64,000 nt of DNA. Origin: an uncultured Clostridium sp. Its GTDB lineage: Bacteria > Bacillota > Clostridia > Clostridiales > Clostridiaceae. The stretch is taken from assembly GCF_934754925.1 (NCBI RefSeq), contig NZ_CAKVJA010000001.1, positions 124,001 to 188,000 of the forward strand. Direction: 5' to 3'. The notes beneath the pieces are model-generated. The model did not search any database and was not told the origin of the DNA. It worked only from the letters and a program-made list of their open reading frames with translations. Both the position numbers and the translations under genes were made by a program. Positions 23,869 to 33,109 of the stretch are shown piece after piece. How positions within the stretch are numbered: the stretch's first letter is position 1; the number at the start of each line of letters is the position of its first letter.

Positions 23869-25413
23869 TTGAATAATATATTAACAGTAATATTAGTTGA
23901 TATTTTATTATTAGTAGTATTCGGTTTTATCGTATACAAAGCTATACAAAAAGCCACACAAAAGAAAGTTCTATTTTTAGAAAAAGAAGCTGATGATTTA
24001 GTGAAAAAAGCTAAAAGAGAAGCTGAAGCAACTAAAAAGGAAGCAATTTTAGAGGCTAAAGAAGAGGTTCACAGACTAAGAAATGATTTAGACAGAGATT
24101 CTCGTGAGAGAAGAAATGAAATTCAAAGGCTTGAAAGAAGAATTCTTCAAAGAGAAGAATCTTTAGACAAAAAGAGTGATCTTTTAGAAAAGAAAGAAGA
24201 AACTATCAATAAGAGATTGCAAGAAGTTGATCAAATGGAAGAAAATATTCAGCAGTTATATGCAAAAAGAAGAGAAGAATTAGAAAGAATTTCAAACTTA
24301 ACAACAGAAGAAGCAAAAGAAATTCTTCTAGGAGAAGTTAGAAAGGAAGTTTCTCATGATGCAGCTTTATTGATTAAAGAAATTGAATCAAAAGCTAAAG
24401 AAGAGGCTGATAAAAAGTCTAGAGAAATTATAACTACTGCAATTCAAAGATGTGCAGCTGATCATGTATCTGAATCAACAGTTCATGTAGTTGCATTACC
24501 AAATGATGAAATGAAAGGCAGAATTATTGGAAGAGAAGGTAGAAATATAAGAACACTCGAAACATTAACAGGAGTGGATTTAATAATTGATGATACTCCA
24601 GAAGCAGTTATTTTATCTAGTTTCGATCCTATAAGAAGAGAAGTAGCTAGAATAGCACTTGAGAAATTAATTGTAGATGGAAGAATACATCCAGCTAGAA
24701 TTGAAGAAATGGTTGAGAGAGCCAAAAAAGATGTTGAAAATGATATTAAAGAAGAAGGCGAACAAGCGACTTTAGAAACAGGTGTACATGGTTTACATCC
24801 TGAAATTATAAGACTTTTAGGAAGATTAAAGTATAGAACTAGCTATGGTCAAAATGTGTTAAAACATTCAATAGAAGTTGCATACTTAGCAAGCGTAATG
24901 GCTTCAGAATTAGGTCTTGATGTAAATCTAGCTAAAAGGGCTGGATTATTACATGATATTGGAAAAGCAATAGATCAAGAACAAGAAGGACCTCATGCTT
25001 TAATTGGTGGGGACTTTGCTAAGAAGTATCATGAATCACCTTTAGTTGTTAATGCTATTGCAGCTCATCATGGTGATGTTGAAATGATGTCTTTAGAAGC
25101 TGTTTTAGTTCAAGCAGCTGATGCAATATCAGCAGCTAGACCTGGTGCAAGAAGAGAAACGCTAGAAGCTTATATTAAGAGATTAGAGAAACTTGAAGAA
25201 ATTGCAAATTCTTATGAGGGCGTAGATAAGTCATATGCCATTCAAGCTGGAAGAGAAATTAGAATCATGGTTAAACCAGAACAATTAGACGATGCTGGTT
25301 CTATTGAATTAGCTCGTGATTTAGCTAAAAGTGTTGAAGAACAATTAGAGTATCCAGGGCAAATTAAGATTAATGTAATAAGAGAAATAAGAGCTGTGGA
25401 TTTTGCTAAATAA
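23869..25413 (+). CDS. rny: Ribonuclease Y
   Basis: Membrane-anchored endoribonuclease that starts mRNA turnover. The frame opens at ATG 23851, but that codon abuts the GAGGAGGTG site, so TTG 23869 is the likely start (514 aa). There is one N-terminal membrane helix (LTVILVDILLLVVFGFIVY), a long coiled coil to about residue 190, a KH domain (MKGRIIGREGRNIR near 215), and an HD domain with LLHDIGKAID near 362 and a second metal motif AAHHGDVE. The C-terminal domain is complete. It is monocistronic, with its own promoter and a structured leader. Confidence 0.97.
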   Translation: MNNILTVILVDILLLVVFGFIVYKAIQKATQKKVLFLEKEADDLVKKAKREAEATKKEAILEAKEEVHRLRNDLDRDSRERRNEIQRLERRILQREESLDKKSDLLEKKEETINKRLQEVDQMEENIQQLYAKRREELERISNLTTEEAKEILLGEVRKEVSHDAALLIKEIESKAKEEADKKSREIITTAIQRCAADHVSESTVHVVALPNDEMKGRIIGREGRNIRTLETLTGVDLIIDDTPEAVILSSFDPIRREVARIALEKLIVDGRIHPARIEEMVERAKKDVENDIKEEGEQATLETGVHGLHPEIIRLLGRLKYRTSYGQNVLKHSIEVAYLASVMASELGLDVNLAKRAGLLHDIGKAIDQEQEGPHALIGGDFAKKYHESPLVVNAIAAHHGDVEMMSLEAVLVQAADAISAARPGARRETLEAYIKRLEKLEEIANSYEGVDKSYAIQAGREIRIMVKPEQLDDAGSIELARDLAKSVEEQLEYPGQIKINVIREIRAVDFAK

Positions 25414-25416
25414 ATT

Positions 25417-25458
25417 AAAAAACACATTTTGTAAAGATACAAAATGTGTTTTTTTTAT
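25417..25458 (+). terminator. Terminator after rny
   Basis: AAAAAACACATTTTGTA (25417-25433) pairs with TACAAAATGTGTTTTTT, followed by more T. Confidence 0.92.
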
Positions 25459-25482
25459 TTATAAATTTTTTTTTAATAAAAG

Positions 25483-25510
25483 AAGGAAATCTAAGTATTT
25501 TGTAGAATAT
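25483..25510 (+). promoter_or_regulatory. Putative sigma-H promoter of spoVS
   Basis: AAGGAAAT (25483-25490), then 11 bases, then GTAGAATAT (25502-25510). This fits the sigma-H pattern (AGGAWWT and RNNGAAT). spoVS is a sigma-H gene in B. subtilis, which supports the reading. Confidence 0.55.
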
Positions 25511-25576
25511 ATAATCATATAAGTAATTATACGTTATCATATGTAAACGATTTTAAATTAGGAGGTAGAAATACAA

Positions 25577-25837
25577 ATGGAAGTATTAAAAGTATCAACA
25601 AAATCTAATCCAAATTCAGTGGCAGGTGCTCTTGCAGCAATAATTAAAGAAAAAAATATTGTAGAAATACAAGCTGTAGGTGCAGGTGCAATAAATCAAG
25701 CGGTAAAGGCTATAGCAATTGCAAGGGGCTTTGTAGCACCAAGTGGAAGAGACATAGTATGTGTACCTGCCTTTACAGATATTGAGATAGATGGAGAGGA
25801 AAGAACTGCAATAAAATTAATTGTTCAACCTAGATAA
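25577..25837 (+). CDS. spoVS: Stage V sporulation protein S
   Basis: Small (86 aa) Alba-like protein needed for late sporulation and coat assembly in Bacillus. The sequence is almost entirely the conserved family core: MEVLKVSTKSNPNSVAGALA, AVGAGAINQAVKAIAIARG, and the ending TAIKLIVQPR. ATG 25577 is preceded by AGGAGGTAGAAATACAA. A sigma-H-like promoter lies about 70 bases upstream. It is transcribed alone; the next gene is ptsH. Confidence 0.97.
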   Translation: MEVLKVSTKSNPNSVAGALAAIIKEKNIVEIQAVGAGAINQAVKAIAIARGFVAPSGRDIVCVPAFTDIEIDGEERTAIKLIVQPR

Positions 25838-25976
25838 GTAAATAAAAACATATTTGAGAATAAAAAAGTGCTTAACTTTTTTATTAAAAAGTATTTTAGT
25901 ATTGAAATTATTTAAAAGACAGTATATAATGTAATCGTTAGATATATAATATATTATACGTAAAGAGGTGTGTTTA

Positions 25977-26237
25977 ATGGTATCTAAAGAAGTTATAGTA
26001 AACAATGGAACTGGTCTACACGCAAGACCAGCGACTTTATTAGTTAAGAAGGCTTCATCTTTCAAATCAGATGTAAGCATTGAATTTAACGGAAAGAAAG
26101 CTAATGTTAAAAGCTTAATCGGTGTTTTATCATTAGGAGTTACTAAAGGAGCTAACATCACAGTAACAGCTAGTGGTGATGATGAAACTTTAGCAGCTGA
26201 AGAAATCGCTAAATTAATAGAAACTTTAGAAGACTAA
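25977..26237 (+). CDS. ptsH: Phosphocarrier protein HPr
   Basis: Sugar phosphotransferase carrier (86 aa). His15 in GLHARPA accepts phosphate from enzyme I, and Ser46 in VKSLIGVLSLGV is the HPr-kinase site used for carbon catabolite control. The frame extends to GTG 25968, but that overlaps AAAGAGGTG, so ATG 25977 is the start, which places His15 and Ser46 at their standard numbers. It stands alone, without ptsI. The terminator overlaps its stop codon. Confidence 0.96.
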   Translation: MVSKEVIVNNGTGLHARPATLLVKKASSFKSDVSIEFNGKKANVKSLIGVLSLGVTKGANITVTASGDDETLAAEEIAKLIETLED

Positions 26238-26272
26238 AATAAAAAAAGTGCTTTATGCACTTTTTTTATTTT
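26236..26272 (+). terminator. Terminator after ptsH
   Basis: AAAATAAAAAAAGTGC (26236-26251) and GCACTTTTTTTATTTT (26257-26272) form a perfect 16-bp stem around TTTAT. It begins at the last bases of the stop codon. Confidence 0.92.
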
Positions 26273-26303
26273 GTCATTTTATGTAGTAAAATTAATTATT
26301 GTT

Positions 26304-26516
26304 TTATATTTTAAAAATATTACATCTAAATAGAAGAGAAATTAAATCTATAGCACCTATTAGAATTAATATATATATTATTCTAAATATAATAATATTA
26401 TTACCTACTAAAAAGGCTATAATATTAGTAGTAAAAAGCCCTATACCACCACAGTTAATTGCGCCAAGTAAAACAAGTATAGCGGATATCTTATCAAAAA
26501 ATGTTAACTTACACAT
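26304..26516 (-). CDS. DUF378 small membrane protein
   Basis: 70-aa protein with two membrane helices (ISAILVLLGAINCGGIGLF and IIIFRIIYILILIGAIDLI) joined by a short loop. DKISAILVLLGAINCGGIGLF matches the DUF378/YuzA pattern (usually GAINWG). The minus-strand start at 26516 is preceded by GGAGGATTTATT, a strong ribosome binding site, which makes this strand the real gene. Function unknown. Confidence 0.85.
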   Translation of the reverse strand: MCKLTFFDKISAILVLLGAINCGGIGLFTTNIIAFLVGNNIIIFRIIYILILIGAIDLISLLFRCNIFKI

Positions 26517-26654
26517 AATAAATCCTCCGTATTATAATTATTTATATAAAATAATATGAAATTTTTTTAAAAATATAACTAACAAAACAAATAAAAATAT
26601 GATATAATACGAATTATATTATATTATTAATAATGAATATTCGGAGGTATTTAA

Positions 26655-28085
26655 ATGACAAATCTATACAATTCACCGTTGAACTCAAGATATGCATCAA
26701 AGGAAATGAGCTATATATTTTCTGATGATATGAAATTTTCAACTTGGAGAAAGCTTTGGGTAGCTTTAGCTGAAGGTGAAAAAGAACTAGGATTAAATAT
26801 TACAGATGAACAAATAAATGAATTAAAGTCTAATATAAATAATATAAATTATGAAGAAGCAATAAAAAAAGAAAAAGAAGTAAGACATGATGTTATGAGC
26901 CATGTTTACGCTTATGGATTACAATGTCCAACAGCAAAGGGGATAATACACTTAGGTGCTACTAGTTGCTATGTTGGAGATAATACGGATATAATAATAA
27001 TGAGAGATGCTTTATTATTAACTAAGAAAAAAATAGTTACTGTATTATATCACCTTTCTAATTTTGCAATGAAATATAAGGATATGCCGACTTTAGGATT
27101 TACACATTTCCAACCTGCTCAATTAACAACTGTTGGTAAGAGAGCTTCGTTATGGATGCAAGATTTAGTTTTAGATATAGAAAATATAGACTTCTTATTA
27201 AGCAAATTAAAATTAAGAGGAGTAAAAGGAACAACTGGTACTCAAGCTAGTTTTATGAATTTATTTGAAGGCGATGAAAGCAAAGTTAAAGCATTAGATA
27301 CATATGTTGCTGAAAAAATGGGATTTGATAAGAGTTATGGGGTTACAGGTCAAACATATCCAAGAAAGGTTGATTCAATAGTATTAAATACATTATCTGA
27401 AATAGCTCAAAGTGCTTATAAATTTAGTAATGATTTAAGATTATTACAAAGCATGAAGGAAGTAGAGGAACCATTTGAAAAACATCAAATAGGATCATCA
27501 GCAATGGCTTATAAGAGAAATCCTATGAGAAGTGAAAGAATAGGTGCTTTAGCAAGAACGGTAATTGTAAATGCGTTAAATCCTGCAATAACAGCTTCTA
27601 CTCAATGGTTTGAAAGAACGTTAGATGATTCTGCTAATAAAAGAATATCTGTTGCAGAAGCATTCTTAGCATTAGATGGTGTATTAAATTTATATATTAA
27701 TATTGCTGAAAATATGGTTGTATATGAAAAGGTAATTGCAAGCCATGTTAACAACGAATTACCATTTATGGCTACAGAAAACATAATGATGGAATCTGTT
27801 AAAAAAGGTGGAGATAGACAAGAGTTACATGAAAAAATAAGAGTACACTCTATGGCTGCATCTCAAAGAGTTAAAGGTGAAGGATTGAATAATGATTTAA
27901 TAGATAGAATTATAGAAGATAAATCATTTAATTTAAGTAAAGAAGAAATATTAGCTATTATAGATCCACAAAAATTTGTTGGAAGAGCTCCAAGCCAAGT
28001 TGTTGAATTTATAGAAGAGTATGTAGAGCCTATTATAAAAGAAAATAAAGATGCTCTAGATATAAAAAGTGAAATTAATGTTTAG
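26655..28085 (+). CDS. purB: Adenylosuccinate lyase
   Basis: Fumarase/aspartase-superfamily enzyme with two steps in purine synthesis: SAICAR to AICAR, and adenylosuccinate to AMP. 476 aa; ATG 26655 after GGAGGTATTTAA. Key motifs: EKEVRHDVMSHVYAYG, GATSCYVGDNTD, GFTHFQPAQLTTVGKRASLW (catalytic His) and the superfamily signature GSSAMAYKRNPMRSERI. It is of the longer eukaryote-like/clostridial class. It stands alone and is followed by a strong terminator. Confidence 0.97.
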   Translation: MTNLYNSPLNSRYASKEMSYIFSDDMKFSTWRKLWVALAEGEKELGLNITDEQINELKSNINNINYEEAIKKEKEVRHDVMSHVYAYGLQCPTAKGIIHLGATSCYVGDNTDIIIMRDALLLTKKKIVTVLYHLSNFAMKYKDMPTLGFTHFQPAQLTTVGKRASLWMQDLVLDIENIDFLLSKLKLRGVKGTTGTQASFMNLFEGDESKVKALDTYVAEKMGFDKSYGVTGQTYPRKVDSIVLNTLSEIAQSAYKFSNDLRLLQSMKEVEEPFEKHQIGSSAMAYKRNPMRSERIGALARTVIVNALNPAITASTQWFERTLDDSANKRISVAEAFLALDGVLNLYINIAENMVVYEKVIASHVNNELPFMATENIMMESVKKGGDRQELHEKIRVHSMAASQRVKGEGLNNDLIDRIIEDKSFNLSKEEILAIIDPQKFVGRAPSQVVEFIEEYVEPIIKENKDALDIKSEINV

Positions 28086-28095
28086 TTATTTTTAG

Positions 28096-28139
28096 AAAAA
28101 CTCGCTTTAGGCATAGTATTATGCTTTAAGCGAGTTTTT
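28096..28139 (+). terminator. Terminator after purB
   Basis: CTCGCTTTAGGCAT (28101-28114) pairs with ATGCTTTAAGCGAG (28121-28134), flanked by AAAAA and TTTTT. Confidence 0.92.
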
Positions 28140-28220
28140 GTATTAAATTATAAATGTTAGTAATGTAATTAATAGAGAATTCATATCTTATAGTAATAAT
28201 AGTATAAGGGGAATATTACT

Positions 28221-30059
28221 ATGAATAGTATTTATAAACTTATGTTAAATAATAAAGCTTTTAATGATATTGTTGAAAATTTAATAAATAAAAAGAATGT
28301 TGCAATAATAAAGAAAAGTGATAGACTTAATAATCTTATTAAGTACTTTGGTGATTTTATAATAAATGAGTTTGATAAAAAAGTATTATGTGAAATTATT
28401 AGTAACATTGAACAAGAAGATAATTATAGAGATCTAGATATTAAAAAAATGACTGTTTTGAGAAGACAGATAAATAATAATACAGAAAATATTATAAAAA
28501 CATTTTCTGCATTTATTAAGAAGGACGAGACAAACTATTCATTAAATGATTTATATTCAATTACTAATAAAAGTATTGAGTTTAAAGATAAGGAGTTTGA
28601 GTATTATTCTATATTAAGTAAATCTAAGTTGGTTGTAGAGGGTGATAGTTTAAATATCATTGAAGAAGCTAATTATCTAATAGAAAATAAATATATAAAT
28701 TATTTTATTAAATATAAGAAATTTAAGAATAATAAAAAATTTAAGATAATAAAAAGTGATATTAATAATGATGATATTGATAATGTTATAAGTAAATTAG
28801 GTGGAATTTTAAATAATACTTTTGCATTTATACCACCAATTTATTTCAATGAATATACAAATGATTTTCAAGAAGAAAAAGTGTATTATGAAAATTATAG
28901 TGACGATGATATTAAGGAGCTAGTGAAAAATATTAATTACAAACATAATAAAGAAATTCTTAATCAAGCTGAAGATTTTAAGTGGTATAAATGTATTGGA
29001 ATTAAAAAATATAAAGAAATGCTTATTAAGAAAAGAAGATTATATGAGGAATATAATGAAAAAGAAAAAATAATATATAATCAATATATTGAAAATATAG
29101 AGAATTTAAATATGTTTTCAAAATCATTTTCTTTTATAAATAGTGTTTATGAAGATAAAGTTTTATATGAAATAAATAATAGAATTTCAAATGAAGAGGA
29201 GTTATATAATTATATAAAATATATTAAAGAAACATTATCTATATATAAAGATTATTTAGAAGTGGAGGATAAAGTTGAAATGTTGAGTGAGACTTCTAAA
29301 GAACTTTTAAATTATCTTTATGAAAAGTTAAGTGATAAAAATGATTTAAATAACATATTAGAATTTATTCCTAACTATTATTATTACAGAAAAATAGAAA
29401 ATATGGAAAATGACAAGAGTGATGCTATAAATTCTTATAATAAGGTGTATGAAAAAATAGCTATATTAAATGAAGCTTTAAAATCATATGATAAAATATT
29501 ATTAAAAGTTATAAGAAAAAAATGTAATGAAGCAGCTAATATGTTTATTAAAGAAGCTAATATGAAATTAGATAAATTAGATATTGATAAATTGATTAAT
29601 GAAAGGTATACCAAAGAGAATATAGAGTTTTTATTAAAAATATTTCCAATGGTAATTTTGGATGAAAAGCAATATATTGAAAATAAAGAAAAGATAGATG
29701 AATTATTTAGTTTCATTATTAATGAAGCAGATTTAGTGGACATATCAGATAATAAAGAAATAGAATGTGATGAAGTTTGTAAGGAAAATTTAGATAGAAG
29801 TATATTTAAAATGCTTAATAATTTAGGATATACTATTTTCCAAAAAGAAGATGATATTTCAATTATATACGTTGATTTTGGAAAAGCAGAAAATAAAGTT
29901 ATATATATAAATAATAAAGAGTTTTTTGATTGTAAAGAATTAATTAAAATAATAGATTTAATGAATTCTGGTTGCAAGGTAATTTTTGTATGGTATAGAA
30001 ACTGGTGGATGAATAAAAGCGAAGAAGTTCAGAAAATACACAAATTATTAAATGAGTAA
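28221..30059 (+). CDS. Hypothetical 612-aa protein, possibly a degenerate helicase/nuclease relative
   Basis: ATG 28221 follows AAGGGGAATATTACT. No confident family. It is a long, mostly helical, Asn/Lys/Glu/Ile-rich protein with coiled-coil stretches near residues 260-330 and 390-480. The N-terminus (LINKKNVAIIKKSDRLNNL) resembles the segment after Walker A in DUF4011-type SF1 helicases, but no P-loop or DExx motif is present. The last 90 residues (SIFKMLNNLGYTIFQKEDD, then GCKVIFVWYRNWWMNKSEE) resemble the Vsr/MTES_1575-type nuclease fold that ends such helicases, without clear acidic active-site residues. The resemblance is from eye alone. Monocistronic; a weak terminator follows. Confidence 0.6.
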   Translation: MNSIYKLMLNNKAFNDIVENLINKKNVAIIKKSDRLNNLIKYFGDFIINEFDKKVLCEIISNIEQEDNYRDLDIKKMTVLRRQINNNTENIIKTFSAFIKKDETNYSLNDLYSITNKSIEFKDKEFEYYSILSKSKLVVEGDSLNIIEEANYLIENKYINYFIKYKKFKNNKKFKIIKSDINNDDIDNVISKLGGILNNTFAFIPPIYFNEYTNDFQEEKVYYENYSDDDIKELVKNINYKHNKEILNQAEDFKWYKCIGIKKYKEMLIKKRRLYEEYNEKEKIIYNQYIENIENLNMFSKSFSFINSVYEDKVLYEINNRISNEEELYNYIKYIKETLSIYKDYLEVEDKVEMLSETSKELLNYLYEKLSDKNDLNNILEFIPNYYYYRKIENMENDKSDAINSYNKVYEKIAILNEALKSYDKILLKVIRKKCNEAANMFIKEANMKLDKLDIDKLINERYTKENIEFLLKIFPMVILDEKQYIENKEKIDELFSFIINEADLVDISDNKEIECDEVCKENLDRSIFKMLNNLGYTIFQKEDDISIIYVDFGKAENKVIYINNKEFFDCKELIKIIDLMNSGCKVIFVWYRNWWMNKSEEVQKIHKLLNE

Positions 30060-30072
30060 TTTAATTTATTAA

Positions 30073-30106
30073 AATGGCATCTATAAAAGGTGCCATTAAT
30101 TTTATT
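30073..30106 (+). terminator. Terminator after the 612-aa protein gene
   Basis: AATGGCATCT (from 30073) pairs with AGGTGCCATT (to 30097) with one wobble, then AATTTTATTT. Confidence 0.7.
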
Positions 30107-30174
30107 AAATTTGAACTATATTATTAAAATATGATAAAATTAGTGAATAAAATGAAGAATCAAAGGAGAAGGAA

Positions 30175-32100
30175 ATGAATTTATTAAATGTTGAAAATAT
30201 TAGCAAAACCTATAGTGAAAAAGTATTATTAAATAATGTATCTTTTGGAATTAATGAAGGAGATAAAATTGGGATTATTGGTCTTAATGGAAGTGGGAAG
30301 TCTACTTTATTAAAGATTGTTACTGGTAGAGATGAGTTTTTTGATGGAAGTATAACTAAAGGAAAAGGGGTAAGAGTAGAGTATTTAGAGCAAAATTCTG
30401 AATTTGATGCTGATGCAACTATACTTCAACAAATATTTAAAGGTGATACTCCAGAAATGAAGTTGTTAATGGAGTATGAAGAGTTGCTTGAAAAAATAAG
30501 TAATAAGGATTTTGATGAAGAGGATAATAATAAGTTAATTAAAATTCAAGAAAAAATAGATGCGTTAAACTTATGGAACTTAGAAAGTGAAGTAAAGGTA
30601 ATATTAAATAAATTAGGGATAACAGATTATTCAATGAAAATGGGTACTTTATCTGGAGGACAGAAGAAAAGGGTATTTTTAGCTTCAGCTTTAATTAAAC
30701 CTTGTGAATTATTAGTGCTAGATGAGCCTACAAACCATTTAGATTCAGATTCTATAGAATGGTTAGAAGAATATTTAAATAATCGTAAGGGTGCTTTATT
30801 AATGATTACACATGATAGATATTTCTTAGATAGAGTATCTAACAAGATATTAGAATTAGATAGAGGAAATATATATCAATACTTAGGTAATTATAGTGAT
30901 TTTTTAGAAAAAAAGGCTGAGAGATTAGAGATAGAATCTTCATCAGAAGAAAAAAGACAAAAATTGATTGCAAAAGAATTACAGTGGGTAAGAAGAGGGG
31001 CTAAGGCTAGAACAACTAAACAAAAAGCTAGGCTTCAAAGGTTTGATGAATTAATTAATCAAGAATACATAGCACCAAAACCAAGTCTAGAGATGTCATT
31101 TATAGGCACTAGGTTAGGAAAGAAAATTATTGAGTTACATGATATAAGTAAAAGCTATGGTGAAAAAAATCTTATAAACAAATTCAATTATACTATTTTG
31201 AAAGAAGATAGAATTGGAATAATAGGGGATAATGGAGTTGGTAAGACGACATTATTAAATATGATAAGGGGTTCTATTAATCCTGATTGTGGCGATATAG
31301 AGGTAGGAGATACTGTAAAAATATCTACCTTTACACAAGATGATTCTCATATGGATTTATCTATGAAAGCTATAGAATATATAAAAGAAGGTGGAGAATG
31401 GATTCCTACTGAAGATGGAAGTAAAATAAGTGCTTCTCAGCTAGCAGAGAGGTTTTTATTTGATGGAACAATGCAGTATACAATGATTGAAAAATTATCA
31501 GGTGGAGAAAGAAGAAGGTTACATTTATTAAGAGTTCTGATGGAAGCACCAAATGTTCTTATATTAGATGAGCCTACAAATGATCTTGATATAGAAACTC
31601 TAAAAATCTTAGAAGATTTTATTGATGAATTTATAGGAGTTGTAATAGTTGTTTCTCATGATAGATATTTTTTAGATAGAATTTGTAATAAGATTTTTTC
31701 TTTTGAAAGTAACGGCTTAATTAATATTTATAATGGTAATTATAGTGACTATTTAATAAATAAAGAAATTAAATTTTTAAGAGAAAAAGAAGAACAAGTT
31801 TTAAAAAGTGATAATAGTAAGAAAAAGGAATATGTAAAAAATAAGGATGAAAGACCTAAGTTTACATTTAAAGAACAAAAGGAATTTGAAAATATTTATA
31901 ATGATATTGAAAAGATAGAAATGAAAATAGTTGAAATAGAAGAGGAAATGAATAAGAATTCTAGTAGTTATGTATTGATAAATGAGTTAGATCAAGAGAA
32001 AACAAAGTTAGAAGAAGAGCTGTTAGAAAAGTATGAACGTCAAGAATATTTAGAGGAGATAGCTAGAAAGATAGAGGAATATAATAAGAATAAGTTATAA
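30175..32100 (+). CDS. ABC-F family ATPase (Uup-like)
   Basis: Cytosolic ABC-F ATPase with two nucleotide-binding domains and no membrane domain; relatives act on the ribosome. 641 aa; ATG 30175 after AAAGGAGAAGGAA. NBD1: GLNGSGKSTLLK near residue 36, LSGGQKKRVFLA, LLVLDEPTNHLD. A linker helix (RRGAKARTTKQKARLQRFDE) has the typical P-site tip composition. NBD2: GDNGVGKTTLLN near 352, LSGGERRRLHLLR, LILDEPTNDLD. The C-terminal 90 residues are a coiled coil (EEEMNKNSSSYVLINELDQE) as in Uup. It is not close enough by eye to known resistance ABC-F proteins to call resistance. Confidence 0.9.
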   Translation: MNLLNVENISKTYSEKVLLNNVSFGINEGDKIGIIGLNGSGKSTLLKIVTGRDEFFDGSITKGKGVRVEYLEQNSEFDADATILQQIFKGDTPEMKLLMEYEELLEKISNKDFDEEDNNKLIKIQEKIDALNLWNLESEVKVILNKLGITDYSMKMGTLSGGQKKRVFLASALIKPCELLVLDEPTNHLDSDSIEWLEEYLNNRKGALLMITHDRYFLDRVSNKILELDRGNIYQYLGNYSDFLEKKAERLEIESSSEEKRQKLIAKELQWVRRGAKARTTKQKARLQRFDELINQEYIAPKPSLEMSFIGTRLGKKIIELHDISKSYGEKNLINKFNYTILKEDRIGIIGDNGVGKTTLLNMIRGSINPDCGDIEVGDTVKISTFTQDDSHMDLSMKAIEYIKEGGEWIPTEDGSKISASQLAERFLFDGTMQYTMIEKLSGGERRRLHLLRVLMEAPNVLILDEPTNDLDIETLKILEDFIDEFIGVVIVVSHDRYFLDRICNKIFSFESNGLINIYNGNYSDYLINKEIKFLREKEEQVLKSDNSKKKEYVKNKDERPKFTFKEQKEFENIYNDIEKIEMKIVEIEEEMNKNSSSYVLINELDQEKTKLEEELLEKYERQEYLEEIARKIEEYNKNKL

Positions 32101-32104
32101 AATG

Positions 32105-32133
32105 TTGACAAGATATTGAGTTTCTGATAATCT
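32105..32133 (+). promoter_or_regulatory. Putative promoter of the acetate transporter
   Basis: TTGACA (32105-32110) lies just after the ABC-F stop. A -10 may be GATAAT (spacer 15) or TAATCT (spacer 17), so the -10 is uncertain. Confidence 0.4.
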
Positions 32134-32170
32134 TGATTAGGTCATAATAAACGTTACTTAGGAGGAAAAA

Positions 32171-32782
32171 ATGGAAAACACACAAAAGGTAAAAATTGTT
32201 ACTGCTGATCCGTCAGCATTAGGATTATTTGGACTAGCTATAATAACATTAGTTGCTTCATCTCAAAAATTAGGATTAACATCAGGGGTATCTTTAGTAT
32301 TACCATGGGCTATATTCTTAGGTGCAACAGCTCAATTATTTGCATGTATAAATGATTTTAAACATGATAATACTTTTGGTGCAACAGCATTCGGTGCTTA
32401 TGCATTTTTCTGGTATTCAATGGGATTCACTTGGTTAATTCAAAATGGAGTATTTGGAGAAAAATTAGCTCAAGCTACAGATACTAAGCAATTAGGATTT
32501 GCTTTCTTAGGTTATTTAATATTTACTGTATTTATGACAGTAGGAGCTATGGAAACTCATAAGGTATTATTTACAATATTTGTTTTAATTGATTTCTTAT
32601 TTATAGGATTATCATTAAATGCTTTTGGTATTATGCCTGAATTAACACATGGAATAGCTGCATGGTCTGAATTATTAATTGCAATAATGTCATTCTATGG
32701 TTCAGGAGCTGCTGTATTAAATAAACATTTTGGAAAAGTATTTTTACCAGTTGGAAAGCCTTTTGGAATTTTCAAGAAGTAA
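32171..32782 (+). CDS. Acetate uptake transporter (GPR1/FUN34/YaaH, SatP-like)
   Basis: Six-helix membrane protein of the AceTr family, moving acetate or succinate with protons. 203 aa; ATG 32171 after AGGAGGAAAA. The family signature near the N-terminus is DPSALGLFGLAIITLVAS (usually NPAPLGL-type). Helices continue with VLPWAIFLGATAQLFACI, ATAFGAYAFFWYSMGF, LGFAFLGYLIFTVFMT, TIFVLIDFLFIGLSLNAFG and AWSELLIAIMSFYGSGAAV. Direction of transport in this fermenter cannot be told. Confidence 0.92.
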   Translation: MENTQKVKIVTADPSALGLFGLAIITLVASSQKLGLTSGVSLVLPWAIFLGATAQLFACINDFKHDNTFGATAFGAYAFFWYSMGFTWLIQNGVFGEKLAQATDTKQLGFAFLGYLIFTVFMTVGAMETHKVLFTIFVLIDFLFIGLSLNAFGIMPELTHGIAAWSELLIAIMSFYGSGAAVLNKHFGKVFLPVGKPFGIFKK

Positions 32783-32800
32783 AAATCAATTTATAAAGTT

Positions 32801-32833
32801 AAGGGAAAGTTTGTATAAACTTTCCCTTTTTTC
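32801..32833 (+). terminator. Terminator after the acetate transporter
   Basis: AAGGGAAAGTTT (32801-32812) pairs with AAACTTTCCCTT across a short GTAT loop, then TTTT. Confidence 0.92.
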
Positions 32834-32891
32834 TTTATAAAATTAAAATGATGATGTATACTAAATATATAATTACACAAAGGAGTAAGTT

Positions 32892-33080
32892 ATGAAAATT
32901 AAGATTAGTATTAAAGGACAAAAGGAACCAATAATATATAGTGGTGATCGTATCGATATTCTTGATTTTGAAATGAATGGAGAAAAATATAAGCAAATAC
33001 GATATTTTAGAAAAGGTTTTTCTAAATCAGAATTATTGAAATCTGATTTAGTTATTAAAATTGTAGAAATTGAAAAATAA
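32892..33080 (+). CDS. Hypothetical small protein, 62 aa
   Basis: ATG 32892 after AAAGGAGTAAGTT. A small, basic, beta-rich protein (KIKISIKGQKEPIIYSG, DRIDILDFEMNG, VIKIVEIEK), possibly a small barrel. No family recognised. It has its own ribosome binding site and a terminator directly after, so it is probably a real gene. Confidence 0.65.
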   Translation: MKIKISIKGQKEPIIYSGDRIDILDFEMNGEKYKQIRYFRKGFSKSELLKSDLVIKIVEIEK

Positions 33081-33109
33081 AACGTATTTTAAATGCGTTT
33101 TATTTTTTT
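33079..33109 (+). terminator. Terminator after the 62-aa protein gene
   Basis: AAAACGTATT (33079-33088) pairs with AATGCGTTTT (33092-33101) with one wobble, then a T run. Confidence 0.75.

Noticed and set aside
26299..26559. Plus-strand frame opposite the DUF378 gene
   Set aside because: No ribosome binding site; the minus strand has a strong one and a recognisable family.
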